NCBI RefSeq assembly: GCF_030053155.1
Contig: NZ_CP125640.1
Coordinates: 496,001 to 560,000, forward strand
Origin: Rhizobium sp. BT03
Lineage (GTDB): Bacteria; Pseudomonadota; Alphaproteobacteria; Rhizobiales; Rhizobiaceae
Direction of reading: 5' to 3'
DNA: 64,000 nucleotides
The notes beneath the pieces were generated by a model, which saw only the letters and a program-made list of their open reading frames with translations, did no database searches and was not told the origin of the DNA. This document shows positions 27,867-37,728 of this stretch, one piece after another. The position numbers and the translations under genes were made by a program. Numbering within the stretch: the stretch's first letter is position 1; every line of letters starts with the position of its first letter.

Positions 27867-29424
27867 GGGCCGCCTCCGCGACAGAGCCCGTTTCGTGCAG
27901 GCCGCCCATCAGCAGGCCGATCCTTTCGCGCGTCAGTTCGCCGGCCGGATAGGGCCTGGAAAGCCGTCCCTCGGAGATGACGGCAATTTCCGTCGCCACT
28001 TCGAAGATCTCGTCGAGATCCTGGCTGATCACGACGACGGCGGAGCCGGCCTTTGCGAGATCGACGAGCGCCTGGCGGATGCGGCTGGCAGCCCCGGCAT
28101 CGACGCCCCAGGTCGGCTGATTGACGACGAGCACGGCCGGCTGGCGGTCGAGTTCGCGGCCGACGATGAATTTTTGCAGATTGCCGCCGGAAAGCGAGCC
28201 GGCGGCCGGATCGTCGCCGCTCTTGCGCACATCCATCGCCTCTGAAATCCGCCGCGCAGCACATTTTACCGCGCCGTGGCGGATGATGCCGAGCACGCCG
28301 AGAAAGGCTTTCCGATCCGACTGACTGCGGGCGAGCACCAGATTGTCCGACAGTTTCATGGCAGAAACGGCGGCATGGCCGTGCCGTTCCTCCGGCACGA
28401 AGCCGGCGCCGAGCAGGCGGCGGGCGGTGATGCCCTCAGTGCCCACCGGCTTCTTGCGGATGACGATCGCCTCGGCCGACGCGACCGGATATTCGCCGGA
28501 GAGCGCATCGAAAAGCTCGCTCTGGCCGTTGCCGGCAACACCGGCAATGGCGAGGATTTCGCCAGCGCGCACGGCCATCGAGACATCGCGGAGCGGCATG
28601 GCGAAAGGCGTGCGCGCTGAAACCGACAGGTTGGCAACGGCAAGCTGCACGTCGCCCTTGTCACTGCGCTCCGGATGGGTGACGGTCGCCACCTCGCTGC
28701 CCACCATCATGCGGGCAAGCGAGGCGGGCGTTTCCTGCTTCGGATCGCAGGCGCCGGTGACGCGGCCATGGCGCAGCACGGTGGCGCGGTCGCAAATGCG
28801 CTGCACCTCTTCCAGCCGGTGGCTGATATAGAGAACCGAACGGCCTTCGGCCCGCAGCTTGAACAGCGTCTCGAACAGCCTGTCGGCCTCCTGCGGCGTC
28901 AGCACCGATGTCGGCTCGTCGAGAATGATCAGCTTCGGGTTCTGCAGCAGCGCACGGACGATTTCGATGCGCTGGCGTTCGCCGACCGAGAGATCGGCGA
29001 CATGGGCATGCGGGTCGAGCGGCAGGCCGTAGGCTTGCGACAGCGCCCTCGCCTCCTCGGCGATCCTGTCGATCGGGATGGCGTCATCGAGCGACAGGGC
29101 GATGTTTTCGGCAACCGTCAGCGCCTCGAACAGCGAAAAATGCTGGAACACCATGCCGATGCCGAGCTTGCGGGCCTCACCCGGGGAGGTGATCGAAACC
29201 GGCTTGCCCTGCCAGAGGATATGCCCATGCGTCGGCTCCAGAACGCCGAACAGCATCTTCACCAGGGTGGATTTGCCTGCGCCATTTTCGCCGAGAAGCG
29301 CGTGAATTTCACCCGGCGCAATATCGAGATCGATTTCATTGCAGGCGGCAAAGCCACCGAAAAACTTCGTCAGCTTCTGGACGGATAATAACGCACCGGC
29401 TTCCGGCACATTCAATGGCGACAC
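27856..29424 (-). CDS. BMP-type ABC transporter ATPase (two ABC domains)
   Basis: A 522-residue duplicated ATPase. Walker A of domain one is ALLGENGAGKSTLVKMLFGV near residue 42, with signature LSVGERQRIEIVRAL and Walker B LIILDEPTSVLTPQE. Domain two has the usual degenerate Walker A (IAGVAGNGQSELFDALSGE), and signature SLSGGNLQKFIVGRELDRQP, followed by an unusual Walker B region LVVNQPTWGVDAGAA, where Asn-Gln replaces Asp-Glu; this substitution is common in the nucleoside-importer family. The start is GTG 29424 with GAGGGGAAC upstream. It begins 39 bases after qor and may share its transcript. Confidence 0.88.
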   Translation of the reverse strand: MSPLNVPEAGALLSVQKLTKFFGGFAACNEIDLDIAPGEIHALLGENGAGKSTLVKMLFGVLEPTHGHILWQGKPVSITSPGEARKLGIGMVFQHFSLFEALTVAENIALSLDDAIPIDRIAEEARALSQAYGLPLDPHAHVADLSVGERQRIEIVRALLQNPKLIILDEPTSVLTPQEADRLFETLFKLRAEGRSVLYISHRLEEVQRICDRATVLRHGRVTGACDPKQETPASLARMMVGSEVATVTHPERSDKGDVQLAVANLSVSARTPFAMPLRDVSMAVRAGEILAIAGVAGNGQSELFDALSGEYPVASAEAIVIRKKPVGTEGITARRLLGAGFVPEERHGHAAVSAMKLSDNLVLARSQSDRKAFLGVLGIIRHGAVKCAARRISEAMDVRKSGDDPAAGSLSGGNLQKFIVGRELDRQPAVLVVNQPTWGVDAGAASRIRQALVDLAKAGSAVVVISQDLDEIFEVATEIAVISEGRLSRPYPAGELTRERIGLLMGGLHETGSVAEAAHAH

Positions 29425-29463
29425 GTTCCCCTCATTTCTTCTGCCGATCGGTCCGTTCGGATC

Positions 29464-30444
29464 TCATGGAATCAGCAGCGTCGTTCCTGTTGTTTTTCTT
29501 GTTTCCAGATCCGCGTGAGCCCGCCCAACCTCACGCAACGGATAGGTTTGATTGACATTGATACGCACTTTGTTGCTTTGCACAACATCAAATAGCGCCT
29601 TGGCGCTGTCGATCAGCTCCTGGCGTGCGGCGATATAAGTGAAGAGCGTCGGCCGCGTCGCAAACAGCGAGCCCTTCTGCGCCAGCGCGGCAAGGCTGAA
29701 ATTCTCGATCGGCCCGGAGGATTGGCCGAAAGAGGCAAAAAGGCCGCGCGACTTCAGGCAGTCGAGCGATTGTGGAAAAGTATCCCGGCCGATCGAATCA
29801 TAGACGACATCGACGCCCTTGCCTGAGGTGATCTCGCGGACCCGGACGGCGAAGTCTTCACTCTTGTAGTTGATCACATGGTCATAACCATGGGCGAGCG
29901 CCAGCGCGATCTTGTCCTCCGAGCCCGCCGTGCCGATGACGATGGCGCCGAGCGCCTTTGCCCATTGGCCGGCGATCAGCCCGACACCGCCGGCGGCAGC
30001 ATGGAACAAGAGGACCGTCCCGGGCCCCACCTTGAAGGTGCGGTTCAAGAGATATTCGGCGGTCATGCCCTTCAGCATCATCGCCGCTGCCGTTTCAAGC
30101 TCGATGCCATCAGGCACATGCACCAGATGGCGCGTTTCGATATTACGCTCGACGCTATAGGCGCCGTCGGCGCTGGCATAGGCGACACGGTCGCCGATCT
30201 TGAAATCCGTAACACCGGGGCCGACCGCCGTGACGGTGCCGGCGCCCTCCTTACCGGCGACGAAGGGCAGATGCGGCGCCTTATAGGTGCCGTTGCGGAA
30301 ATAGACATCGATGAAATTCAGGCCGACTGCCGCCTGTCTAAGCTGCACCTCACCGGCCGAAGGCGGCGGCAGATCGAGTTCGACATAGTCGAAAACCTCC
30401 GGCCCGCCTGTCTTCGAGAATGAAACCGCCTGTGTCTTCGTCAT
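29464..30444 (-). CDS. qor: Quinone oxidoreductase (zeta-crystallin type)
   Basis: A 326-residue NADPH-dependent quinone reductase of the MDR superfamily without zinc ligands. The GroES-like N-terminal part contains AAVGLNFIDVYFRNGTYKAP and PFVAGKEGAGTVTAVGPGV. The nucleotide-binding motif is LLFHAAAGGVGLIAGQWAKA near residue 145. The C-terminus ARQELIDSAKALFDVV and ETRKTTGTTLLIP is typical. It lies 10 bases downstream of pcs in the same direction, with a GAGGA ribosome site, so it is probably co-transcribed. Its physiological quinone substrate is unknown. Confidence 0.9.
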   Translation of the reverse strand: MTKTQAVSFSKTGGPEVFDYVELDLPPPSAGEVQLRQAAVGLNFIDVYFRNGTYKAPHLPFVAGKEGAGTVTAVGPGVTDFKIGDRVAYASADGAYSVERNIETRHLVHVPDGIELETAAAMMLKGMTAEYLLNRTFKVGPGTVLLFHAAAGGVGLIAGQWAKALGAIVIGTAGSEDKIALALAHGYDHVINYKSEDFAVRVREITSGKGVDVVYDSIGRDTFPQSLDCLKSRGLFASFGQSSGPIENFSLAALAQKGSLFATRPTLFTYIAARQELIDSAKALFDVVQSNKVRINVNQTYPLREVGRAHADLETRKTTGTTLLIP

Positions 30445-30454
30445 TTGCCTGTCC

Positions 30455-31183
30455 TCAAGCTTCGCGTCCGAGAGCGGGGAAGAATTGCAGCACCGCGCCG
30501 ATGACGTAAAGATAGAGCCCGGTCACGATGAAGAGAATGAGCGCCCATTCCGGCGTGTCGAAGTGCATCAGCAATGACAAAATGCCGAGCGCCGACCACA
30601 GGAAGAAGACGCCGAGATTGAGCGGACGCAGCCTTTTGACGCGGACCGGGTGGAGGAAATTGATCGGCAGGAAGGTCAACACCACCGAAATCGTCACGAC
30701 GGCGAGCGCCGTCGTCGCGCTGGCATCGATGACGAACAGGGTGAAGACGATCATGTTCCAGACGACGGGAAAGCCGGAGAAGAAGTACTCGTCGGTCTTC
30801 ATGCCCATATCGGCATAATAGATGGCGCTGGAAACGACGATCATGCCGGCGGCGACGAAGGACCAGGGCTCGCCGATCATGCCGCTCTGATAGAGCGCGA
30901 AAGCCGGCAGCAGCACATAGGTGACGTAGTCGATGATGTTGTCGAGCGTATCGCCAGACCAGTTCGGCAGCACTTCCTTGACGCGCACCTTGCGGGCGAT
31001 CGGCCCGTCTATGCCGTCGACCAGCAGGGCCAGACCCAGCCACCAGAACATGTCGATGAAGCGGTGTTCGGCGGCGGCAACGACGCCGAGAAAGGCCAGG
31101 AAAGAACCGGAGGCCGTCAGGATATGGACAGAAAAGGCGCGCATCTCCGCGTAAGGAACGCGTTTGTACTTAAAAATCTTCAT
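30455..31183 (-). CDS. pcs: Phosphatidylcholine synthase
   Basis: A 242-residue inner-membrane enzyme condensing CDP-diacylglycerol with choline, the Pcs route first found in rhizobia. The CDP-alcohol phosphatidyltransferase motif is seen as DGIDGPIARKV, spaced to SGDTLDNIIDYV (residues about 57-88), with all three conserved Asp residues present. About seven or eight hydrophobic helices follow, and the conserved PINFLHPVRVKRLRPLNL is specific to Pcs rather than phosphatidylserine synthases. Phosphatidylcholine is important for symbiosis in rhizobia. It heads the pcs-qor unit; the ribosome site GGGGGAA is close to the ATG. Confidence 0.95.
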   Translation of the reverse strand: MKIFKYKRVPYAEMRAFSVHILTASGSFLAFLGVVAAAEHRFIDMFWWLGLALLVDGIDGPIARKVRVKEVLPNWSGDTLDNIIDYVTYVLLPAFALYQSGMIGEPWSFVAAGMIVVSSAIYYADMGMKTDEYFFSGFPVVWNMIVFTLFVIDASATTALAVVTISVVLTFLPINFLHPVRVKRLRPLNLGVFFLWSALGILSLLMHFDTPEWALILFIVTGLYLYVIGAVLQFFPALGREA

Positions 31184-31542
31184 ATTCCCCCGACCGCCCT
31201 ATCACGCTCGCCCCGGCAAGCTTGTTTTTTGCCAACCATCACCGGCCCCCTCTTTCCTGAATCGGGACCCGACGCCGTAGGTCTTTGTTGTCGCACCGTT
31301 TTTGCCGAAAACCGGCGTGCAGTCCAGGCGCGCCGCCCTAATATGCATCCTTTGCCGGGCTTCGCCAGCGGGAAATACGACATTGCCCGCTGCCCCCTGG
31401 TTGGCCATTGAATCCTGACAATGACATGCATATTTCCCTTCAGGAGCACTGCGTGGAATGGAATGCCTTTAATTCGAGCCCGATATGTAATATCTGCCTC
31501 GCATCCGACAGTTCATCCGACGAAACGGGATCCGCTACCGCA
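31184..31542. promoter_or_regulatory. pcs/fpr divergent intergenic region
   Basis: A 359-bp region between two divergent genes that must hold both promoters. I see no repeat, tRNA or strong hairpin in it. The 3' part (31442-31542) contains an AGGAG ribosome-site sequence six bases before an in-frame GTG at 31453, so that the fpr coding region may begin inside it. Confidence 0.45.
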
Positions 31543-32355
31543 ATGAACGCGCCTGCAAAGACCGAAGACTTCGCCTCGTCCATCCCCGCCGGCGTCTACG
31601 CCGAGACGGTGCTTTCCGTGACGCATTACACCGACCGGCTCTTCCGCTTCACGATGACCCGGCCGCAGGGCTTCCGTTTCCGTTCCGGCGAATTCGCGAT
31701 GATCGGCCTGATGGTCGAGGGCAAGCCGGTCTTCCGCGCCTATTCGATCGCCAGCCCTGCCTGGGCCGAAGAGCTCGAATTCTTCTCGATCAAGGTGCCG
31801 GACGGCCCGCTGACCTCGCATCTGCAGGCGATCAAGCCGGGCGACCAGGTGCTGATGCGCAAGAAGCCGACGGGCACGCTGGTGCTCGACGCGCTGACGC
31901 CGGGCCGCCGTCTCTATATGTTCTCGACGGGAACGGGCATTGCGCCCTTCGCCAGCCTGATCCGCGATCCCGAGACCTATGAAAAATTCGAGGAAGTCAT
32001 CCTCACCCATACGACCCGCGATGTCGCCGAGCTGAAATACGGCTTTGACCTCGTCGAGGAGATTCAGAACGACGAGTTGCTGAAGGAAGTCGTCGGCGAC
32101 AAGCTGCGCCACTACGCGACCGTCACCCGCGAAGATTTCGAATATCGCGGCCGCATCACCGACCTGATCTCCTCCGGCAAGCTGTTTACCGATCTCGGCG
32201 TGCCGCCGCTCGATCCGGCGATCGACCGCGGCATGATCTGCGGCTCCTCGGCCATGCTGAAGGACACCAAGGAACTGCTTGAAAAGGCCGGCCTCGATGA
32301 AGGCGCCAACAGCAAGCCCGCCGAATTCGTCATCGAACGCGCTTTCGTCGGCTGA
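31543..32355 (+). CDS. fpr: Ferredoxin-NADP reductase
   Basis: A 270-residue flavoprotein moving electrons between NADPH and ferredoxin or flavodoxin. The FAD-binding motif FRAYSIASPAW (RxYS type) lies near residue 68, LMRKKPTGTLVLDAL supplies the second FAD contact, and the NADP-binding STGTGIAPFASLIRDPE is near 128. The C-terminus EFVIERAFVG is typical of the bacterial Fpr subclass. I use ATG 31543 because it gives the usual family length. A GTG start at 31453, with the better AGGAG site, would add 30 residues including a CxxC. It converges with the GntR gene. Confidence 0.9.
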   Translation: MNAPAKTEDFASSIPAGVYAETVLSVTHYTDRLFRFTMTRPQGFRFRSGEFAMIGLMVEGKPVFRAYSIASPAWAEELEFFSIKVPDGPLTSHLQAIKPGDQVLMRKKPTGTLVLDALTPGRRLYMFSTGTGIAPFASLIRDPETYEKFEEVILTHTTRDVAELKYGFDLVEEIQNDELLKEVVGDKLRHYATVTREDFEYRGRITDLISSGKLFTDLGVPPLDPAIDRGMICGSSAMLKDTKELLEKAGLDEGANSKPAEFVIERAFVG

Positions 32356-32378
32356 CGTTTTCACTGGCAATAAGATTT

Positions 32379-32408
32379 GAAAATGGCTCCGGAAACGGAG
32401 CCGTTTTC
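32379..32408. terminator. Bidirectional terminator between fpr and the GntR gene
   Basis: GAAAATGGCTCCG (32379-32391) pairs with CGGAGCCGTTTTC (32396-32408) over 13 bp with one wobble pair and a GAAA tetraloop. A/T-rich arm ends serve as the U-run in either direction. It reaches the stop codon of the GntR gene (32407-32409). Confidence 0.85.
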
Positions 32409-33021
32409 ATGTGCGGGCGAGATAATCGATCAGCACCGCCATGGCGGCTTGCGCTTCCTCCGCCCTGCCCTGATGGATGGCGCGGATGACGGCGACATGC
32501 AGCGCGATGGCGCGGTCCATGCGCTCCGGGCTTGCCGTTGAGTACCAGAGGCGACGCGCATGCGTCTGCACCGGGCCGAGTGCCGCCATGATGAAGCCGT
32601 TCGGGCAGGCATCCTCGAGGATTTCGTCGAAAGCCTTGTCGGCAGCGAAGAAGCCGGCGAGATCGCCGGTGACGGCGCATTGCTCCATCGCCCGGGTGCA
32701 GTCGCCGAGGCGGACACGCTGCTCGTCCGTCGCATGTTCGGCGGCAAGGCTTGCAGCGATCGGCTCCAGCTCACGGCGCACCTGCATGACGTTGCCGTGA
32801 TCCTCCGGCGCGATCTCCGCCACCTGCAGCCCGACACGCGGCTTCACCCGGATCAGCCCCTGCCAGGCGAGCTTCTGGATCGCCTCGCGCACCGGTGTGC
32901 GCCCATGGCCCGCCATATCGATCAGCTGCTTTTCGGTGACAAGCGCGCCGGGCTTCAGCGCCAGCGTGACGATCAGATGCTCCAGCGCGAGATAGGCAAG
33001 ATGGCTCTGTGACGTCTGCAT
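32407..33021 (-). CDS. GntR-family (FCD) transcriptional regulator
   Basis: A 204-residue regulator. The winged HTH is residues about 8-65 with TLALKPGALVTEKQLIDMAG and GRTPVREAIQKLAWQGLIRV, matching the VTE..LxxxxGxSRTPVREA pattern (here HGRTPVREA). The FCD domain follows (QVRRELEPIAASLAAEHATD and AADKAFDEILEDACPN). It is shorter than typical members and lacks an obvious target nearby. ATG 33021 fits the family N-terminus better than GTG 33054. It may control genes elsewhere, or its own promoter. Confidence 0.82.
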   Translation of the reverse strand: MQTSQSHLAYLALEHLIVTLALKPGALVTEKQLIDMAGHGRTPVREAIQKLAWQGLIRVKPRVGLQVAEIAPEDHGNVMQVRRELEPIAASLAAEHATDEQRVRLGDCTRAMEQCAVTGDLAGFFAADKAFDEILEDACPNGFIMAALGPVQTHARRLWYSTASPERMDRAIALHVAVIRAIHQGRAEEAQAAMAVLIDYLART

Positions 33022-33194
33022 GCTGAAAGTCCGCTGCCCAATCTGATATATCACATAGTGGCACGGTCAAAAACCGAAGACAAGTCGGCATCGAAATATT
33101 GGAATGGAGACAAGGAGATAACAGCGGGTGTGAATTCGGCGAATGCGATTGCTGACTTGGTCTCCGCCGCGAAAGAACTCCCTTCACTCGCCCT

Positions 33195-33282
33195 CCGTCC
33201 TCCTCGGCCTTGAGCCGAGCATCCACACCAGATCCACCAGCGGTAATGGCATGGATCCTCGGCTCAAGGCCGAGGAGGACGG
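33195..33282. repeat. Inverted-repeat element with 25-bp perfect arms
   Basis: Bases 33195-33219 are the exact reverse complement of 33258-33282; with one mismatch the arms extend to about 31 bp (33195-33225 and 33252-33282) around a 26-base centre. The left arm starts CCGTCCTCCTCGGCCTTGAG. The element lies in the 352-bp gap between the GntR gene and the VOC gene, which otherwise has no gene. No transposase is present; it looks like a non-autonomous or dispersed palindromic unit. Confidence 0.8.
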
Positions 33283-33373
33283 AAAGCGGGTTGGCGTTCC
33301 TCCCGAACTCACCCACGGCGTAAAGAGCCGCCTCGCGTCGGGCGCTCTACAATGCCGGCACCTACCCTTCGGT

Positions 33374-33733
33374 TCAGCCTTTGCGAAAAGCTCGGCTGGA
33401 GACCGAGATCGGATTTTGACACGGGTCCTTTGCATTGGCGAACACATAACCGTCAGCCTTGTGAAGAGTACCGAACTCCAGACCGTTCTCTGCGCACCGG
33501 ATGCAAAAAGCCTCGACATCCTCTACGTCGAATACAAGCTTGACGATGGATTGGCCGCTCCGCCGCCCTTTGGCGGCCTGATGAAGCATTATATTGGCAC
33601 CGCCGTCCTGAGCGACGAGTTCAACGATGCGGTCGCCAGGCAGGCTGGTCGCCTTGAATCCGAAGTGCTTCTCACAAAACCGCGCCGTTTCCTCGACGTT
33701 CCCGGGGTAGATCACCAGCCTGTTGAGCGGCAT
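33374..33733 (-). CDS. VOC (glyoxalase/bleomycin resistance) family protein
   Basis: A 119-residue protein of the vicinal oxygen chelate fold. The pattern RLVIYPGNVEETARFCEKHF with GFKATSLPGDRIVELVAQDG in the first beta-alpha-beta-beta-beta unit, and VKLVFDVEDVEAFCIRCAEN with YVFANAKDPCQNPISVSS in the second, is typical. It is probably a metal-dependent or binding member of unknown substrate; the usual H/E metal ligands are not all obvious. It is 81 bases downstream of the RTX gene, in the same direction. Confidence 0.78.
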   Translation of the reverse strand: MPLNRLVIYPGNVEETARFCEKHFGFKATSLPGDRIVELVAQDGGANIMLHQAAKGRRSGQSIVKLVFDVEDVEAFCIRCAENGLEFGTLHKADGYVFANAKDPCQNPISVSSRAFRKG

Positions 33734-34883
33734 GACGGCGCCTCATGTTTCCTCAAGTTTACTTTGAGTGCAATGCAACCGCTGTTCCTGCGGCTGCGTT
33801 GCCTCAGGCCAAACTTAACTGAACAGAATTCCCGAAACCTGCGTGCCATCCGCAAGGTAGAAGAACTCGATGCTGTTTGCTCCGGCGTACCAGTCTTGCA
33901 GTATCACCGTGGCGTTTTCATAGCCTGTGCCGGGCGTCGCGTCGGCGTGAGATTGAAGAACAAGATCATCCCCTACTCTCATGTTATCCAAATCCGCAAA
34001 AGATAGAACCCTGTCCAGATACACCGCGTCACTGCCTCCGACACCGGTGTCCTTGATCGTCGCAGCAAGAGCCATGTTCACACGGTAGCTGTCGCCGTCG
34101 TTGCCGCCATCTGCAAAACCTTGGCCCAATATCAGGTTCAGGGTATCGCTGCCGTCGTCGCCATAGAGCTGGAAATCGCCAGTGCCGCTAAAGAGCGTAT
34201 CATCGCCGCTGCCGCCATGAAGCTGATCGTTGCCGCCACCACCGTTCAGCGTATCATTGCCGGTGCCGCCGGTGATGATGTTGTCGCCGGTATTGCCGGT
34301 CAGGGTCGCGTTGCCGGTGCCGGTGAAAGACAGCCGCTCGACGTTGGCGTCGTTCGCCATGGAATAGGTCGCCAGCGTGGTGCGGATCTCGTCCGTCCCT
34401 TCTCCAGCAGCCTCCGTGATCGTCACACCCTGGGCGTCGACAAGGTAGATATCGTCTCCCGCGCCTCCGACGAGGGCGTGTCCCGAAGTGGAAGAGGACA
34501 GGGTGTCGGCGAAGGAAGAACCGACGACCCGCTCGAAATTGGCCAGAACGTCACCCGCCGCATCACCGCCGGTGACGACATTGGTCGTCAGGTTGATACT
34601 TACCGCATCACTGGAGAACGAATAATCGATCGTATCCAGAGTGCCCGCTCCACCATTCAAATTGTCCGCCGAAGCCGAGCTGAAGAAGGTGTCATCGAAG
34701 TTCGATCCCTTGAATGCTTCAATGCTGTCGAAGCTGTCGCCGGCGGCGTCACCTGCATGGACCCCGGTCTTCAAATCGAGAGTGATTGCAGCCGCAGCAT
34801 TAGCATAGCTGGCGGTATCCGTCCCTGCACCACCGATCAGCTGGTCGGCTCCCGCCCCACCGATCAGCGTGTCGTTGCCGATG

Positions 34884-34890
34884 CCCCCCC
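34884..34890 (-). other. Seven-G homopolymer at the RTX frameshift
   Basis: The coding strand has GGGGGGG here, where other modules have non-homopolymer codons for the same Gly-Gly. It is the precise point where the upstream frame runs into GHRQRHADRWGG and the downstream frame picks up. Slipped-strand mispairing could switch the frame; a sequencing error at the homopolymer would look the same. Confidence 0.8.
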
Positions 34891-36390
34891 GTGATGACGT
34901 TGTCGCCGGCATTGCCGGTCAGGGTCGCGTTTCCGGTGCCGGTGAAGGTGAGATGCTCGACATTGGCGTAGGCCGCCATCGAGTAGGACGTCGCGGTGGT
35001 GCGAATCTCGTCGTCGCCGGCGCCTGACGATTCGGTGATGATGGTGTTCTGGGAGGCGACGACATAAGTATCATTGCCGCCGCCGCCCTGCAGCATCTGG
35101 GTGCTCGTGGCGGTCGAGCCGAGCGTATCTGCGAAGGCCGAGCCGATGACCTGCTCGATGCTGACGAGGCTGTTGCCCTCGGCGTCCCCGCCCGATGCGA
35201 CAGTCGTCACTCCGCTTGCCCCAAGGGTTACATTGACTGCTGCCGCCGAGGAGGAATAGCTGACGGTGTCGGTGCCGACGCCGCCGTTGAACGTGACGGC
35301 CGTGCCGTTGCCGACGAAGGTGTCCTTGGAGGAAGAGCCCTGGAAGACCTCGATGCTGCTGAAGGTGTCGCCTGCAGCGTCGCCGGTGTGAACTCCGGTC
35401 TTCAGATTGATAGTGATCGCAGCCGCTGCATTGGCGTAGCTGGCGGTATCCGTCCCTGCACCGCCGATCAGTTGATCGGCTCCAGCACCGCCGGCGAGGA
35501 TGTCGTTGCCGATGCCGCCATCGAGCACGTCGTTGCCGGCACCACCATTCAGCGTATCGTTCCCCGTGCCCCCGATCATGACATTGTTGCCGGCATTGCC
35601 GGCCAGGTTCGATCCCCCGGTGCCGGTAAAGGTGAGGCGCTCAACGTTGGCGAAGGCCGCCATTGAATAGGTTGCCAGCGTGGTGCGGATTTCATCCGTG
35701 CCCCCTCCAGCAGCCTCCGTGATCGTCACGCCCTGATCGCCGACGAGGTAGATATCGTCTCCGGCTCCTCCGACGAGGGTGTGTCCGGAAGCGGAAGAAG
35801 CCAGGGTGTCGGCGAAGGAAGAGCCAACGACGCGCTCGATGTTGACGAGGCTGTTACCCTGGGCGTCGCCGCCCGATGAGACCGTCGTCACCCCGGCAGC
35901 CCCAAGGGCCACGTTGACGCCTACAGTCGAAGCGGAATAGTCGACGGTATCGGTACCGACGCCGCCGTCGAAGGTGATGGTCGTGCCGTTACCAATGAAG
36001 GTGTCGTCGAAGTTCGATCCGCTGAGCACCTCGATGCCGCTGAAGGTATCGCCGGCGGCGTCGCCGGTGTGGACCCCGGTCTTCAGATTGAGAGTGACTG
36101 CGGCTCCCGCATTGGCATAGCTGGCGGTATCCGTCCCTGTGCCGCCGATCAGTTGGTCGGCGCCACCGCTGCCGATCAGGATATCGTTGCCGCCGGCGCC
36201 GTTCAGGATATCGTCGCCGGCGCCGCCGGTCAGGATGTCATCGCCGGCGCCGCCGGTCAGGTTCACTGGCCCGGTGCCGGTGAAGGTCACCCGCTCGATA
36301 TTGGTGTAGCCAGCCATTGAAAAGGTTGTCAGCGCGGTGCGGATTTCGTCCGTGCCCCCGCCAGCGTCCTCGATGATGGCGACGTCCTGG

Positions 36391-37728
36391 ACGCCAAGGA
36401 CGTAGACGTCGTTCCCGGCCCCGCCCTGCAGCACGCTCCCGGGCGCCGCCGAGACCAGCAGGTCGTCATAGGCTGAGCCGATCACCTTCTCGATGCTGCC
36501 ATAGGCGTCGCCTTCAGCATCGCCGCCGCTGCCCGTACCGGTCCAGAAGCTGACGGTCACCGCAGCCGTCGAGGTCGAATAATCAACCGTGTCGAAGCCA
36601 TTGCCGCCGTTGAAGCCGGTGGCCTCCGAGCCGCTCACGAAGGTGTCGTTAGAGCTCGAGCCGATGAAGCCCTCGATCGAGGTGAAGGTATCACCGGCCG
36701 CATCGCCGGTGTACACGCCGGTCTTCAGGTTGATCGTCACGGCCGACACGCTCGAGCTATAGCTCGCAGTGTCAATGCCGGCGCCGCCATCCAATTGGTC
36801 TGCCCCTGTGCCGCCGATGAGGGTGTCATTGCCGTTGCCGGCGATCAGCTGGTCATTACCGGCGGCGCCGTTCAGGAGATCGTTGCCGGCGGCGCCGGTG
36901 ATGGTGTTGTCCAAGGCATTGCCCGTGCCGTCGAAGTTAACAGTGCCGGTATAGGTCAGTCGCTCGACATTGGCGTAGCCCGCGATGCTCAGCGTCCCTT
37001 GCTCCGTCTGCACCGTGTCGTCGCCTTCGCCCGCCGCCTCGACGACGGAGACGCCCTGGACGCCAAGGACGTAGACGTCGTTCCCGGCCCCGCCCTGCAG
37101 CACGCTCCCGGGCGCCGCCGAGACCAGCAGGTCGTCATAGGCTGAGCCGATCACCTTCTCGATGCTGCCATAGGCGTCGCCTTCAGCATCGCCGCCGCTG
37201 CCCGTACCGGTCCAGAAGCTGACGGTCACCGCAGCCGTCGAGGTCGAATAATCAACCGTGTCGAAGCCATTGCCGCCGTTGAAGCCGGTGGCCTCCGAGC
37301 CGCTCACGAAGGTGTCGTTAGAGCTCGAGCCGATGAAGCCCTCGATCGAGGTGAAGGTATCACCGGCCGCATCGCCGGTGTACACGCCGGTCTTCAGGTT
37401 GATCGTCACGGCCGACACGCTCGAGCTATAGCTCGCAGTGTCAATGCCGGCGCCGCCATCCAATTGGTCTGCCCCTGTGCCGCCGATGAGGGTGTCATTG
37501 CCGTTGCCGGCGATCAGCTGGTCATTACCGGCAGCGCCGTTCAGGAGATCGTTGCCGGCGGCGCCGGTGATGGTGTTGTCCAAGGCATTGCCCGTGCCGT
37601 CGAAGTTAACAGTGCCGGTATAGGTCAGTCGCTCGACATTGGCGTAGCCCGCGATGCTCAGCGTCCCTTGCTGCGTCTGCACCGTGTCGTCACCTTCGCC
37701 CGCCGCCTCGACGACGGAGACGCCCTGG
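36391..37728 (-). repeat. Two nearly identical 669-bp tandem units inside the RTX gene
   Basis: The blocks 36391-37059 and 37060-37728 align without gaps. I found only scattered single-base differences, for example at the position of 37533 and near 37673. Each unit encodes 223 residues, one full RTX module, from VLGVQ to the next VLGVQ. The high identity indicates a recent duplication or gene conversion, and such repeats are prone to expansion or contraction by recombination. Confidence 0.9.

Noticed and set aside
33776..33798. Weak hairpin between the RTX and VOC genes as a terminator
   Set aside because: The stem has a mismatch in 8 bp and no T-run follows, so it is not distinguishable from chance in GC-rich DNA.
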